64,000 nucleotides of DNA from Lentisphaerota bacterium (GTDB taxonomy: Bacteria > Verrucomicrobiota > Lentisphaeria > Victivallales > Victivallaceae), in contig SUWH01000008.1 in assembly GCA_015061605.1 (NCBI GenBank), positions 1 through 64,000 of the forward strand, given 5' to 3'. Made by a program: the position numbers and the translations under genes. The notes beneath the pieces are model-generated. The model saw only the letters and a list, made by a program, of their open reading frames with translations, was not told where the DNA came from and made no database searches. Shown here piece by piece: positions 8,276 through 18,267 of this stretch (positions within the stretch are counted from its first letter, which is position 1; each line of letters begins with the position of its first letter).

Positions 8276-9664
8276 TCAGGCATCCTTTAAAACTTTGGTT
8301 TTTCCGGCAAGAACCGCCTTTTTTATCATTTTCCGGCAGATGATGATGAGCATAGTTCCGGTGCCGGCGGCGACCAGAACCCAGGAGACCGGATAGGAGA
8401 TCATCACATTTTCCATCCGCGGATCGTGCGGGAAGATACAGAATATCCAGAAGACCCGGAATGCACAGGCTCCAAACATGGAGATGATCGTCGGCCCGAG
8501 CGAATACCCCAGACCGCGCAAAGAACCGGTCAATACTTCAATCGTTGCCACCAGGAAGTAGAACGGCAGCTGATAATTCATCCGGATACAGCCCCAGTCG
8601 ATAACAGCTGTATCAGGGTTGTAAATTCCAAGCAGCTGGCGTTTCAACAGCAGTGCTGTTCCACCGAGAACCAACGCGGTGACACAGGAACATGACAAAC
8701 AGAGCAAAATACTGCGAATGACCCGTTTCGGTTTACGGGCACCATTGTTCTGACCGACAAAACTCACCACCGCCAGACCGAAGGAACTGAATGCCACATG
8801 GACTACCCCTTCGATGCTCAATGCCGCGGTGCTTCCGGCGATAGCTTCTTTACCGAAAGAGTTGATGGTCGACTGGATGATCATATTGGAAACCGAGTAC
8901 ATCATCCCCTGCACCCCGGCCGGTATACCGATGCGGAACAGCTCTTTGACGATATCCCCTTTGACATGAAGCCGTTTCCAGATCAGGCGGTATTGTTCCC
9001 GGGAAACATTCAATGCCCGCAAAACCAGTATCGCTGAAAGCACGTTGGCAAGTTTGGTCGCAATGGCAACACCGGCGACATCCATTTTGAAAACAATGAC
9101 AAACAAAAGATTGAGCAACACATTCACCGTTCCGGCGATCATCATGTAGGTCAACGGGCGCTTGGTGTCCCCGATCGCCCGCAAAATCGCACTGCCGAAA
9201 CTGTAAAGTACCATAAAAGGAATACCCAGACAGCAGATCCAGGTGTACAGGCAGGCTTTGTCGAAAATTTCTGCCGGAACCGCCATCAAACGCATCATAG
9301 GACGGGTGACTGCAATTCCGAGAATACACATGAGGATACCACCGATGACCGCGACCGCTATCGATGTGTGGACGGAGCTGAAAACATTTTTACGGTCTTT
9401 TGCTCCGGTGTAACGGGAAACCAGCACATTCACAGCAGATGCCACTCCCCAGAACAAGTTGAGCATCAAGTTGTTGAATCCGGGAGCTGCACCTACGGCC
9501 GCCATCGCACTGCTGTCCGCAAATCTGCCGACTACGATCAAGTCAGCGGCGTTGAACATCAAAGACATTGCATTTGCCATCATCAGGGGAATGGCAAAGC
9601 GGATGATTTTTCCGAGCAGCGGACCGTGGGTCATATCGACCTGATACTTTTTTACGGCAGCCAT
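8276..9664 (-). CDS. MATE family efflux transporter
   Basis: 462 residues with twelve predicted membrane segments in two homologous halves. The first half begins with PLMMANAMSLMFNAADLIVVG and contains RYTGAKD, and the second half begins near the IPAGVQGMMYSVSNM segment; both are typical of Na+/H+-driven MATE pumps of the DinF/NorM type. AAGGAAG precedes the ATG. It is the first gene of a two-gene unit with the Fe-S aldo-keto reductase, and proA ends only 11 bp upstream, so the three may be co-transcribed. Confidence 0.9.
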   Translation of the reverse strand: MAAVKKYQVDMTHGPLLGKIIRFAIPLMMANAMSLMFNAADLIVVGRFADSSAMAAVGAAPGFNNLMLNLFWGVASAVNVLVSRYTGAKDRKNVFSSVHTSIAVAVIGGILMCILGIAVTRPMMRLMAVPAEIFDKACLYTWICCLGIPFMVLYSFGSAILRAIGDTKRPLTYMMIAGTVNVLLNLLFVIVFKMDVAGVAIATKLANVLSAILVLRALNVSREQYRLIWKRLHVKGDIVKELFRIGIPAGVQGMMYSVSNMIIQSTINSFGKEAIAGSTAALSIEGVVHVAFSSFGLAVVSFVGQNNGARKPKRVIRSILLCLSCSCVTALVLGGTALLLKRQLLGIYNPDTAVIDWGCIRMNYQLPFYFLVATIEVLTGSLRGLGYSLGPTIISMFGACAFRVFWIFCIFPHDPRMENVMISYPVSWVLVAAGTGTMLIIICRKMIKKAVLAGKTKVLKDA

Positions 9665-9675
9665 TTTTTACTTCC

Positions 9676-10917
9676 TTATTTTCTCAATTGTCCATTGCCG
9701 ACGGCGACCCATTTGTAGGTGCATAATTCAGCGGGTCCCACCGGACCGCGGGCGTGGAGCCGGTCGGTACTGATGCCGACGACTGCCCCCATGCCGTAAT
9801 CCCCTCCCCCGGACAAACGGGTGGAAGCGTTGACCAGAACAGACGCTGAATCGACATTGGCAATAAATGTCGAAGAAAGCTCCTCCGAAGTTGTGATTAT
9901 ACCATCGGTGTGCCCGGAACCGTGACTGGCGATATGTTCCATTGCTTCATAAATTCCGTCAACCATGCGTATGGACAATGTTCCGGAAAGATATTCGGTA
10001 TCCCAGTCATCATCCGTTGCTAAAATCGCTCCGGGGATGCGGGAACAGAATTCAGCACAACCGCGTATTTCAACATTGTTTTCTTTCAATGCTTCAACGA
10101 TTTTATCAATGGTGCTTTGCGGAGTGGAACGGTCGACAAGAAGCGTTTCCAGAGCGTTGCAGACTGCCACATTCTGGCACTTTGAATTGGCGACCAGAGC
10201 GGCCGCCATTTCAGCATCGGCATCGGAAGCAACGTACAAATGGCAGATGCCGTCATAGTGTTTCAAAACCGGTATCCGCGTACCTTCGGAAATTGCTTTG
10301 ATCAGACTTTTTCCACCGCGCGGAATGATGAGGTCGATATATTTATCCTGTTTCAAGAGGTCTGCGACCGCACTGCGGTCGGTGGAGTTGACAATTTGAA
10401 TGGCATTCTCCGGAAGTCCGGCTTCCCGGGCGGCGCTGCGCATCGCTTCTGCGAGAACCAGATTGGTGCGCAGAGCTTCGCTGCCGCCTTTTAAAATCAC
10501 TGCATTGCCGCTTTTTATCGCCACGGCGGCGGCATCGGTGGTCACATTGGGACGGGCTTCGTAGATCATGGCAAGCACACCTATGGGAACGGCGACTTTA
10601 CGAACTTGAAGGCCGCTTGGCATGGTACGTTCCTCAAGGACAGCTCCGACAGGATCGGGAAGTGCCGCTGCCTCCTGCAGTCGTTTGACCATGTAATCAA
10701 AAACCTTTTCATCGACCGTCAAACGCTTTTTGAAAGCCGGTGATATATCCCCTGCCCCGGCGATGTCAGCGGCATTCGCCTTTAAAAGTTCCGCTTTGCA
10801 GGAGATAAGTTTATCTCCCATAAGTTTCAACGCTCCTGCCCGGCATTCCGGAGAAATGCTCCGCAGTTTCCGAGCCGCATCGGCAGCTTGCTGTGCCAAA
10901 AGCTCCATTTTGCACAT
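9676..10917 (-). CDS. proA: Glutamate-5-semialdehyde dehydrogenase (gamma-glutamyl phosphate reductase)
   Basis: 413 residues, the usual ProA length. KGGSEALRTN near residue 145 and CQNVAVCNALETLLV near residue 245 (the second cysteine is the nucleophile region) identify the aldehyde dehydrogenase fold of ProA, and SGTLSIRMVDG and GGDYGMGAVVGIST follow. It reduces glutamyl-5-phosphate to the semialdehyde in proline synthesis. proB and proC are not in the window. The start may be ATG 10917 or the in-frame ATG 10908. Confidence 0.96.
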   Translation of the reverse strand: MCKMELLAQQAADAARKLRSISPECRAGALKLMGDKLISCKAELLKANAADIAGAGDISPAFKKRLTVDEKVFDYMVKRLQEAAALPDPVGAVLEERTMPSGLQVRKVAVPIGVLAMIYEARPNVTTDAAAVAIKSGNAVILKGGSEALRTNLVLAEAMRSAAREAGLPENAIQIVNSTDRSAVADLLKQDKYIDLIIPRGGKSLIKAISEGTRIPVLKHYDGICHLYVASDADAEMAAALVANSKCQNVAVCNALETLLVDRSTPQSTIDKIVEALKENNVEIRGCAEFCSRIPGAILATDDDWDTEYLSGTLSIRMVDGIYEAMEHIASHGSGHTDGIITTSEELSSTFIANVDSASVLVNASTRLSGGGDYGMGAVVGISTDRLHARGPVGPAELCTYKWVAVGNGQLRK

Positions 10918-11040
10918 AATATATAAGGACTCCCGGTGATTTATTTAAGAGATATTTCATATAATATACCACCGGAAACGTTTTAAATCAAGACAAAAAA
11001 ACACAGATGATATTTAAGCCGTAAATATTTCATTTTCCGG

Positions 11041-11069
11041 TGGAAAAATTGTAATTGCTGTGCTATATT
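11041..11069 (+). promoter_or_regulatory. Promoter of hom and the downstream block
   Basis: TGGAAA (11041-11046), 17-bp spacer, TATATT (11064-11069). Transcription would start near 11076, 50 bp before the GTG of hom, which excludes an ATG-started extension from 11082 as the main start. Confidence 0.6.
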
Positions 11070-11126
11070 AAGTAAATAATATTGTGTACATACAACTTTT
11101 CCGTTTTCGGAGAAAGGAAAAAGCCT

Positions 11127-12422
11127 GTGAAAGAATATAAAGTAGGAATAATCGGCTTCGGTACCGTCGGAGCCGGAGTGGCGGAAAATCTTCTCGCCAA
11201 CGCAGATGTCATAGCCAAACGTACCGGGGTCCGCCCGGTGCTGACTAAAATCGCTGATCTGGATATAACCACTGACCGCGGAGTGAAAATCCCTGAAGGT
11301 ATCCTCACTACCGATGCAATGGAACTTATCGATATTTGCGATATTGTCGTTGAACTGGTCGGTGGCACTACCGTTGCTAAAAAATTCATCCTTACCGCAT
11401 TGAATAAAGGTAAATCAGTCGTTACTGCAAACAAGGCGCTGCTTTCTCATTACGGGCAGGAACTTTTTGACGCTGCCGAAAAATCGGGCGCCGACCTCTA
11501 CTATGAAGCCAGCGTTGCCGGAGGTATCCCCATTATCAAATCCCTGCGTGAAGGACTCGTTTCCAACCGAATCGAGCGCATCTACGGTATCATGAATGGC
11601 ACCTGCAACTACATCCTCACCCGGATGGAAAATGAAGGCGCTGATTTCGCCCCCATTCTCGCCGATGCCCAGAAACTCGGTTACGCTGAAGCCAATCCTT
11701 CATTGGATATCGACGGCTTCGATACCGCCCACAAGACCAGCATCCTGGCATCCCTCGCTTTCGGAAAATGGTTCAATCAGGAAGAAGTCTACGTTGAAGG
11801 TATCCGCGATCTGGAACTTTCCGATCTCGCCTATGCCGATGAACTCGGTTACCGTATCAAACTGCTCGGCATCATCAAAAACAACAATGGTGCCATTGAA
11901 ATGCGCGTACACCCGACTTTGATCCCCAAAAAAGCTCTGCTTGCCGGGATATCCGATGTATTCAACGGCGTGGTCGTTGACGGCGACACGGTCGGTCAAA
12001 CCCTTTTCTACGGACGCGGAGCCGGCCGCAAAGCCACTGCCAGCGCGGTTGTCGCCGACATCACCGATGCGGCGTTGAACTTTGCTTCCGGAAGCCGTCA
12101 GCGCATTCCCAACTTCAACGAAGCTCCCCAGTTTGACCGGGTGCTTCCCATCGAAGAAAGCGTCAGCCGCTTCTACTTGCGGCTTCAGGTCAAGGACACT
12201 CCGGGCGTGATGGCTTCCATAACCCAGATCCTTGCCGATCGCGGCATCAATATTTCCAGTTTGATCCAGCACGAAAGCCAGAGCGGCAAAGCCAATTCGG
12301 TATCGCTGGTCATCCTGACCCACCCGGTGATGGAGCGCAGCATGCGCGCGGCGTTGTCTGAACTCGGAGTGCTTTCCATCAACAGCTCTCCGGTAAAACT
12401 TTTGAGAATTGAGGATATTTGA
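11127..12422 (+). CDS. hom: Homoserine dehydrogenase
   Basis: 431 residues from GTG 11127, with AGAAAGG 9 nt upstream. GIIGFGTVGAGVAENL is the NAD(P)-binding loop, followed by TANKALLSHYG, YEASVAGGIPIIKSLREGL and MNGTCNYILTRM of the catalytic domain. A C-terminal ACT domain (LRLQVKDTPGVMASITQI) from about residue 350 implies feedback control by threonine or another amino acid. It reduces aspartate semialdehyde to homoserine. Its stop codon overlaps the start region of the aspartate kinase gene, so the two are made together. Confidence 0.96.
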   Translation: MKEYKVGIIGFGTVGAGVAENLLANADVIAKRTGVRPVLTKIADLDITTDRGVKIPEGILTTDAMELIDICDIVVELVGGTTVAKKFILTALNKGKSVVTANKALLSHYGQELFDAAEKSGADLYYEASVAGGIPIIKSLREGLVSNRIERIYGIMNGTCNYILTRMENEGADFAPILADAQKLGYAEANPSLDIDGFDTAHKTSILASLAFGKWFNQEEVYVEGIRDLELSDLAYADELGYRIKLLGIIKNNNGAIEMRVHPTLIPKKALLAGISDVFNGVVVDGDTVGQTLFYGRGAGRKATASAVVADITDAALNFASGSRQRIPNFNEAPQFDRVLPIEESVSRFYLRLQVKDTPGVMASITQILADRGINISSLIQHESQSGKANSVSLVILTHPVMERSMRAALSELGVLSINSSPVKLLRIEDI

Positions 12423-12427
12423 TCACT

Positions 12428-13834
12428 ATGGCCATTCATACTGTTGAAAAGATCGGCGGGACCAGCATGACCCGCTTCGGGGAACTTCTGGACAATATTT
12501 TCATCGGTTCCCGCAAAAGTGATGAACTCTACAACCGCATCTTTGTCGTTTCCGCTTACGGCGGAGTCACCAACTGGCTTCTGGAAGACAAAAAGACCGG
12601 TGAACCGGGCATCTACGGCAGCTTCGCCGCCGGAAAAAATGAGGAGTGGCAGGAAAAACTTGAAAATACCCGCGCCAAACTCATCGAACTCAACCGTTCT
12701 TTTGAAAAACTCGGTCTTGACCAAACCAAAGCGGATGATTTCGTCAATGAGCGTATGGACGGCGTAAAAAGCTGTCTGCTCCACTTGATGCAGCTCCGCA
12801 GTTTCGGTCACTTCAACCCGGCAGCTTATCTCCCCGCCGCCCGGGAAATTTTAAGTTCGGTCGGTGAAGCGCACAGCGCCTACAATTCAGCGCTCATTTT
12901 GCAGAAGTTCAATGTCAATGCGGTCTTCGTCGACCTCTCCGGCTGGAAAGATGATCACTCCTGCTCCATGGAAGAAAACATTTCGCGCCAGCTTTCCGGA
13001 TTGGATTTCTCCAAATGCATGCCTATCGTCACCGGTTACGCCAAGTGCGCCGAAGGTGTCATGGCACAGTTTGACCGCGGTTACAGCGAAATCACTTTCA
13101 GCAAACTCGCCGTCGTCACCGCAGCCAGAGAGGGTATCATCCACAAGGAGTTCCACCTCTCCACCGGAGATCCGAAACTCATCGGCATCGACAAAGTGCG
13201 CACCATCGGTCACACCAACTTCGATATTGCCGACCAGCTCTCTGATATGGCGATGGAAGCCATCCACCCCAAAGCCTCCAAAGAAATGGAGCGCAACGGC
13301 ATTCCAATCCGTATCGACAATGCCTTTGATCCCGGTCACCCCGGCACTCTCATCAGTCAGGATTTTGTCTCTCCTGTTCCCAAAGTCGATATGATCTGCG
13401 GACGGCGCGACATTATTGCCATTGAAGTTTTTGACACCGAAATGGTCGGAACCAGCGGTTACGATCACCGGATACTGGACAGTTTCGCCAAGTACGGCAT
13501 CAGTTACATTGCCAAAAACACCAACGCCAATACCATCACCCAGTACGTTTCAGAGAAGAGCAAAAATCTGCAATCCTGCCTTGCTGATCTGCGGGCGAAC
13601 TTCCCCGGAGCTAAAATCTCCACCCGCGAAGTCGCGATCATCGCCGTCATCGGCAGTAACATGAAGATCCCCGGCTTCCTCTCCCGCGCCGCCAAAGCTC
13701 TGGCGGAATCCGACATCAACGTGCTGGCTCTCGACCAGTGCATGCGTCAGGTCAATATGCAGTTTATCATTGAACGCGCGGATTTTGAAAGTGCCCAGAA
13801 AGCACTTCACCGTGAGCTTGTGGAATTGCAGTAA
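12428..13834 (+). CDS. Aspartate kinase (diverged, KIGGTSM type)
   Basis: 468 residues. The nucleotide-binding start VEKIGGTSM replaces the common KFGGTS, as in the diverged aspartokinases found with ectoine clusters and in some PVC bacteria. FVVSAYGG, the GRGYSEITFSKLA-like GYSEIT segment and the aspartate-binding HKEFHLSTGDP are present, and two ACT-type segments occupy the last 130 residues (AIIAVIGSNMKIPG). It phosphorylates aspartate as the first step to threonine, methionine and lysine. A TTG at 12419 overlapping the hom stop is an alternative start nearer the GAGG at 12411. Confidence 0.88.
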   Translation: MAIHTVEKIGGTSMTRFGELLDNIFIGSRKSDELYNRIFVVSAYGGVTNWLLEDKKTGEPGIYGSFAAGKNEEWQEKLENTRAKLIELNRSFEKLGLDQTKADDFVNERMDGVKSCLLHLMQLRSFGHFNPAAYLPAAREILSSVGEAHSAYNSALILQKFNVNAVFVDLSGWKDDHSCSMEENISRQLSGLDFSKCMPIVTGYAKCAEGVMAQFDRGYSEITFSKLAVVTAAREGIIHKEFHLSTGDPKLIGIDKVRTIGHTNFDIADQLSDMAMEAIHPKASKEMERNGIPIRIDNAFDPGHPGTLISQDFVSPVPKVDMICGRRDIIAIEVFDTEMVGTSGYDHRILDSFAKYGISYIAKNTNANTITQYVSEKSKNLQSCLADLRANFPGAKISTREVAIIAVIGSNMKIPGFLSRAAKALAESDINVLALDQCMRQVNMQFIIERADFESAQKALHRELVELQ

Positions 13835-13870
13835 CCGTTTATATTGGATCTTGTAAGGAGATTGATTATT

Positions 13871-15610
13871 ATGAAAATGAGCAAACTGGTCGGCCGCCGC
13901 TTGAAAGAGGTCCCCAAAGATGCAAAAACCGTCAGCCACCAATTTCTGGTGCGCGGCGGATATATCCGTCCGGTTTCCGCCGGAATTTACGATATTCTTC
14001 CGGCTGGCAAACGCATCGTCGCCAAGATCGAAGCTATCATCCGCGAAGAGATGAATAAAATCGACGGTCAGGAAGTCCTGATGCCGGTCGTCCTCCCGGC
14101 TTCGCTGTGGGAGGAATCCGGCCGTTACGCCTCCGTCGGGGCTGAACTGCTCCGCTTCAACGACCGCAACGACAAGCCGATGATCCTCGCCATGACCCAT
14201 GAAGAGTGCATCACCGCAATGGTCCGCACTGAAGTCAACAGCTACAAGCAGCTCCCGGTGATGCTCTATCAGCTTCAGACCAAATACCGCGATGAAGCGC
14301 GTCCCCGCGCCGGACTTATCCGTACAAGAGAATTCACCATGAAAGACGCGTACAGTTTCCACACCGATCAGGCCGATCTGGAAAAATACTATGTCCGCGC
14401 GCACGAAGCGTATGAACGCATCTTCAAACGCATCGGTCTGGATAATGTGGTCAGCATCGAATCCAACAGCGGTATGATGGGCGGCAAAGTTTCCCACGAG
14501 TTCATGGCGATCGCCGATTGCGGAGAGGACACCATTTTCGTCTCCCCCGACCGCAGTTACCGTGCAAACCGTGAGATCGCCACCGCCGCATGGAAGTTTG
14601 AAAAATCGGAAATGCTCCCGTTGGAAAAGGTTTCCACTCCGGGGCAGAAAACCATTGATGACGTCGCTTCTTTCCTCGGCGTCACTGCCGAACAGACCGG
14701 CAAAGCGGTATTCTATCAGGATGCCATTACCGGCGAATTGATCTTCTGCCTCATTCGCGGCGACTTTGAAGTCAATGAAAGCAAACTTGCCAATGCCGCC
14801 AGAATATCCGAACTCAAATTCGCCGATGATGCCGCCATCACCGCCTGCGGTGCTGTCCCCGGCTATGCCAGCCCGCTCGGGTTGAAATCCGGTGCCAAAG
14901 TGCGGGTTTTCATCGACCCGTCTGCATTGAACAGCTCCAATCTGGTCGTCGGTGCCAACGAACCGGATTTCCACTACAAAAACTTCAACGCTGAACGCGA
15001 CCTCGAAGGTGTCGAATTCACCTGCGTTGACATCGCCACCGTCCGCGAAGGCGACCCCTGCCCCATCACCGGTGAACCTTTGCAGATGCTCCGGGGCATT
15101 GAAGTCGGCAACATCTTCCAGCTCGGAACCAAATATTCTGAATCAATGGCGTGCAACTATCTGGACAAAGACGGCAAGAGCCATCCGATGATCATGGGCT
15201 GTTACGGTATCGGTGTCGGTCGCGCCATGGCTTCTGTCATTGAAAACTGCCATGATAACTACGGTCCCATCTGGCCGATGTCCATCGCCCCGTATCAGGT
15301 TCAAGTATGCGCGCTCGATCCGCAGAAAGCCGGTGTCGGAGAAGCCGCAGAAAAACTCGTTTCCGAACTTGAAGCCCTCGGCGTGGAAGTTCTGTATGAC
15401 GATCGCGGCGAAAAGGCCGGAAGCATGTTCAGCGATGCCGATTTGCTCGGTATTCCGCTGCGACTGGTCATTTCTCCCAAGACCCTTGCTGAAAACGAAG
15501 CCGAATTCCGTACCCGTGCCTGCCGCGACAGCGAACGGCTCAATCTCAATGATGCCGCCGCAATCATCGCTCAAAAGGTAAAAGCGGAACTTGCCAAATT
15601 TGATTTTTAA
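13871..15610 (+). CDS. proS: Prolyl-tRNA synthetase, bacterial type with editing insertion
   Basis: 579 residues. Class II motif 2 is visible (YRDEARPRAGLIRTREFTMKD split across residues 140-160), with the YbaK-like editing domain inserted after about residue 230 and motif 3 in GCYGIGVGRAMASVIE near residue 440, then the anticodon-binding domain. TAAGGAG lies 8 nt before ATG 13871. It follows the aspartate kinase gene by 36 bp in the same direction. Confidence 0.97.
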   Translation: MKMSKLVGRRLKEVPKDAKTVSHQFLVRGGYIRPVSAGIYDILPAGKRIVAKIEAIIREEMNKIDGQEVLMPVVLPASLWEESGRYASVGAELLRFNDRNDKPMILAMTHEECITAMVRTEVNSYKQLPVMLYQLQTKYRDEARPRAGLIRTREFTMKDAYSFHTDQADLEKYYVRAHEAYERIFKRIGLDNVVSIESNSGMMGGKVSHEFMAIADCGEDTIFVSPDRSYRANREIATAAWKFEKSEMLPLEKVSTPGQKTIDDVASFLGVTAEQTGKAVFYQDAITGELIFCLIRGDFEVNESKLANAARISELKFADDAAITACGAVPGYASPLGLKSGAKVRVFIDPSALNSSNLVVGANEPDFHYKNFNAERDLEGVEFTCVDIATVREGDPCPITGEPLQMLRGIEVGNIFQLGTKYSESMACNYLDKDGKSHPMIMGCYGIGVGRAMASVIENCHDNYGPIWPMSIAPYQVQVCALDPQKAGVGEAAEKLVSELEALGVEVLYDDRGEKAGSMFSDADLLGIPLRLVISPKTLAENEAEFRTRACRDSERLNLNDAAAIIAQKVKAELAKFDF

Positions 15611-15633
15611 TAACTTTTTTGAGGATACCGCCA

Positions 15634-16224
15634 ATGTGGAATTATACAGATAAAGTGATGGATCACTTCATGAACCCGCGCAATGTGGGCGAAGTGGAGA
15701 ATCCCGACGGCGTAGGCGAAGTCGGCAATGCCGCCTGCGGCGATGCGTTGAAACTGACTTTCAAACTGGATGAAAACGGCAAAATCGCCGATGTAAAATT
15801 CAAGACTTTCGGCTGCGCCAGTGCCATTGCTTCCAGTTCGGCGCTCACCGAACTTATCAAAGGTATGACCATCGAAGAAGCCGCAAAAGTTTCCAATGAT
15901 GATATCGTCGCCATGCTCGGCGATCTTCCCGAAGCAAAGATCCACTGCTCCGTCATGGGCATGGAAGCGCTTCAGGCGGCGATCGCCAACTACAAAGGCG
16001 AACCCAATCCCTTTGAAAAACTGGGCGATCACGAAGGCAAACTCATCTGCAAATGTTTCGGTGTAACCGATTTGAAAATCATCGCCATCGCCAGAGAACA
16101 CAAACTCACCCGCGCTGAAGAACTCACCAACTACTGCAAAGCCTGCGGTGCCTGCGGTGCCTGTCTCGGTGAAATTCAGCATATCCTTGATGACATGTGG
16201 AAATTGGAGCAAGCCAAAATATGA
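15634..16224 (+). CDS. NifU/IscU-type Fe-S scaffold fused to a BFD-like [2Fe-2S] domain
   Basis: 196 residues. Residues 1-125 are an IscU/NifU-N domain with three cluster cysteines in NAACGDALKL, FGCASAIASSSALTE and KIHCSVMGMEAL. Residues 135-190 form a bacterioferritin-associated-ferredoxin-like domain with CKCFGV and YCKACGACGACLG. The C-terminal Nfu domain of classical NifU is absent. It probably assembles Fe-S clusters; no nifS/iscS gene is adjacent. Its stop overlaps the prfB start (ATGA). Confidence 0.9.
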   Translation: MWNYTDKVMDHFMNPRNVGEVENPDGVGEVGNAACGDALKLTFKLDENGKIADVKFKTFGCASAIASSSALTELIKGMTIEEAAKVSNDDIVAMLGDLPEAKIHCSVMGMEALQAAIANYKGEPNPFEKLGDHEGKLICKCFGVTDLKIIAIAREHKLTRAEELTNYCKACGACGACLGEIQHILDDMWKLEQAKI

Positions 16225-17315
16225 TGACTGTTGAAGAATTGCGCCAGATCGGAACCGATCTCATTGCCCGGATGAAGCAAGTCAGCGTCTTTCTGGATAT
16301 TCCAGCCAAAGAAGCTGAACTTGCCGAACTGGAAGAAAAGATGAATTCCGCCGATTTCTGGGATGACAAGGAAATGGCCCAGGCAACCGTTGCCGCCGCT
16401 TCCAGCTGCCGTAACCTCCTTGCTCCCTACCGCAAGATGCAGAGCGAAATGGAAGACTTCAATACCGCACTGGAACTTGCCGGTGAAGATGAGGAGTTCC
16501 TCGCCGAAGCCGAAACCGCTTCCAAAATCATGTCTGCGCACATGGACAAACTTGAAGTGGTGAGCTTCCTCTCCGGACGCTTCGATAAAAACAACTTCTT
16601 CCTTACCATCCATGCCGGTGCCGGCGGTACCGAATCCTGTGACTGGGGCAGTATCCTGCTTCGCATGTACCGCCGCTTCGCCGAACGCAACAACTGGAAA
16701 GAAGAGATGATCGACTATCAGCCCGGTGACGAAGCCGGTATCCGCAGTGCGACATTCCGCATTATCGGCGATTTTGCCTACGGTTACTGCAAAGGTGAAA
16801 CCGGTGTCCACCGTCTGGTGCGCATCTCCCCCTTTGACAGCAACGCCCGTCGGCATACCAGCTTCTGTTCGGTGGAAGTCATACCGGAAATCGACGACGA
16901 TATCGACATCGAAGTCAATGAATGCGATATCCGCGTAGATACCTACCGTGCCAGTGGTGCCGGCGGTCAGCACGTCAACACCACCGACAGCGCAGTACGA
17001 ATCACCCACATCCCGACCGGCGTGGTCGTCGCCTGCCAGAATGAGCGTTCACAGCACAAAAACCGCGCCACCGCGATGAAGATGCTGAAAGCCAAACTCT
17101 ATGAAATGGAAGAACGCAAACGCAAAGATGCCGCCGCCGCCCAGCGCGGTGAGCAGATGGAAAACGGCTGGGGCAGCCAGATCCGCAGTTATGTCCTGCA
17201 GCCCTACCAGATGGTAAAAGATTTGCGTACCGACGTTGAAACCAGCGATACTGCCGGTGTCCTCGATGGTGAACTTGACCGCTTTGTGGAAGCATACTTG
17301 AAATGGAACCGGTAA
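16221..17315 (+). CDS. prfB: Peptide chain release factor 2
   Basis: 364 residues. GGTESCDW, the stop-codon-reading SPF in RISPFDSNARRHTSF, and the catalytic GAGGQHVNTTDSAVR identify RF2, which reads UGA and UAA. The usual +1 programmed frameshift at codon ~25 (CUUUGAC) is missing: the corresponding stretch around 16290-16300 reads through in frame as VFLDI. Autoregulation by UGA frameshifting is therefore not possible here. The start ATG overlaps the stop of the NifU-like gene. Confidence 0.96.
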   Translation: MMTVEELRQIGTDLIARMKQVSVFLDIPAKEAELAELEEKMNSADFWDDKEMAQATVAAASSCRNLLAPYRKMQSEMEDFNTALELAGEDEEFLAEAETASKIMSAHMDKLEVVSFLSGRFDKNNFFLTIHAGAGGTESCDWGSILLRMYRRFAERNNWKEEMIDYQPGDEAGIRSATFRIIGDFAYGYCKGETGVHRLVRISPFDSNARRHTSFCSVEVIPEIDDDIDIEVNECDIRVDTYRASGAGGQHVNTTDSAVRITHIPTGVVVACQNERSQHKNRATAMKMLKAKLYEMEERKRKDAAAAQRGEQMENGWGSQIRSYVLQPYQMVKDLRTDVETSDTAGVLDGELDRFVEAYLKWNR

Positions 17316-18220
17316 ATTTTTCAGCAAAAAAAGCCAATCTGACGCGCCGCTCGGAATTGCTCCGGGCGGTGCGTGAGGCTTTTTACGCTAAAAATTTCCT
17401 TGAAGTTGCAACCGAAGTCAAAATCCCGGCACCCGCCCCCGAAGAATATATCGAATCGGTCGCGTGTCAGGGGGAATTTCTGCGCACCAGTCCGGAATTG
17501 GCAATGAAACAATTGCTCTGTAACGGGATGGAAAGAATATTCCAGATCGGACCTGCGTTCCGCGCCGAAGAAAAAGGGCGCAAGCACCGAGAAGAGTTTA
17601 CTATAATGGAATATTATGCCGTAAACTGGAATTACCGGGAACTTGCAGAATTCACCGCAGAGATGCTGCTTTATGCCTGCAAAAAGCTTTTCAATACAAG
17701 TGTGATAAATTATCAGGGACGGGAGATCGATTTCCAGAGCTGTTCATATATCACCGTTGATGAAGCATTCCGGCGTTACGCCGGAGTTTCCGCATTTGAT
17801 GCCGATAAAGACGGTTCTTTTGATGAACTGATGGTGTTGAAAGTCGAACCGGAACTGGGAAAAAGAAATCCGGAATTTCTGATCGACTACCCCGCCAGCC
17901 GCGCCTCGCTTTCCCGTTTGTCAAAAGCGGACAACCGGGTTGCAGAACGGTGGGAACTTTATATAAATGGTATTGAACTTGGAAACGCTTTCGGAGAGTT
18001 GACCGATGCCGCCGAACAGCGCCGCCGCTTTGCTCAAGCGTTGGAGTTCCGTAAAAATGCCGGAATGCTCCCCTACCCCGAAGCAACTGAATTTCTCGAT
18101 GCCCTGGAAAAAGGTATGCCCGAAGCATCCGGATGCGCTATCGGATTTGACCGGTTAGCCATGATCTTCTGCGATGCATACGATATTGAAGAAGTGATTT
18201 TTGAAGCAAAACGTAAATAA
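17303..18220 (+). CDS. epmA: Elongation factor P (R)-beta-lysine ligase (EpmA/PoxA/GenX)
   Basis: 305 residues: a lysyl-tRNA-synthetase catalytic core without the anticodon-binding domain. PELAMKQLLCNGMERIFQIG and the motif 2 stretch RAEEKGRKHREEFTIMEYY are clear; ELGNAFGELTD and GFDRLAM form the C-terminal part of the active site. EpmA charges a conserved lysine of EF-P with beta-lysine, helping ribosomes through polyproline. It overlaps the last 13 bp of prfB, so two translation-factor genes are coupled. epmB and efp are not in the window. Confidence 0.93.
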   Translation: MEPVNFSAKKANLTRRSELLRAVREAFYAKNFLEVATEVKIPAPAPEEYIESVACQGEFLRTSPELAMKQLLCNGMERIFQIGPAFRAEEKGRKHREEFTIMEYYAVNWNYRELAEFTAEMLLYACKKLFNTSVINYQGREIDFQSCSYITVDEAFRRYAGVSAFDADKDGSFDELMVLKVEPELGKRNPEFLIDYPASRASLSRLSKADNRVAERWELYINGIELGNAFGELTDAAEQRRRFAQALEFRKNAGMLPYPEATEFLDALEKGMPEASGCAIGFDRLAMIFCDAYDIEEVIFEAKRK

Positions 18221-18267
18221 TTGATATTAAAACTGTAAAACAAACCAAAACAACAGGAGTGTGAAAA

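Noticed and set aside
16221-17315. Programmed frameshift in prfB
   Set aside because: The gene reads through in one frame; no CUUUGA site at the expected place.
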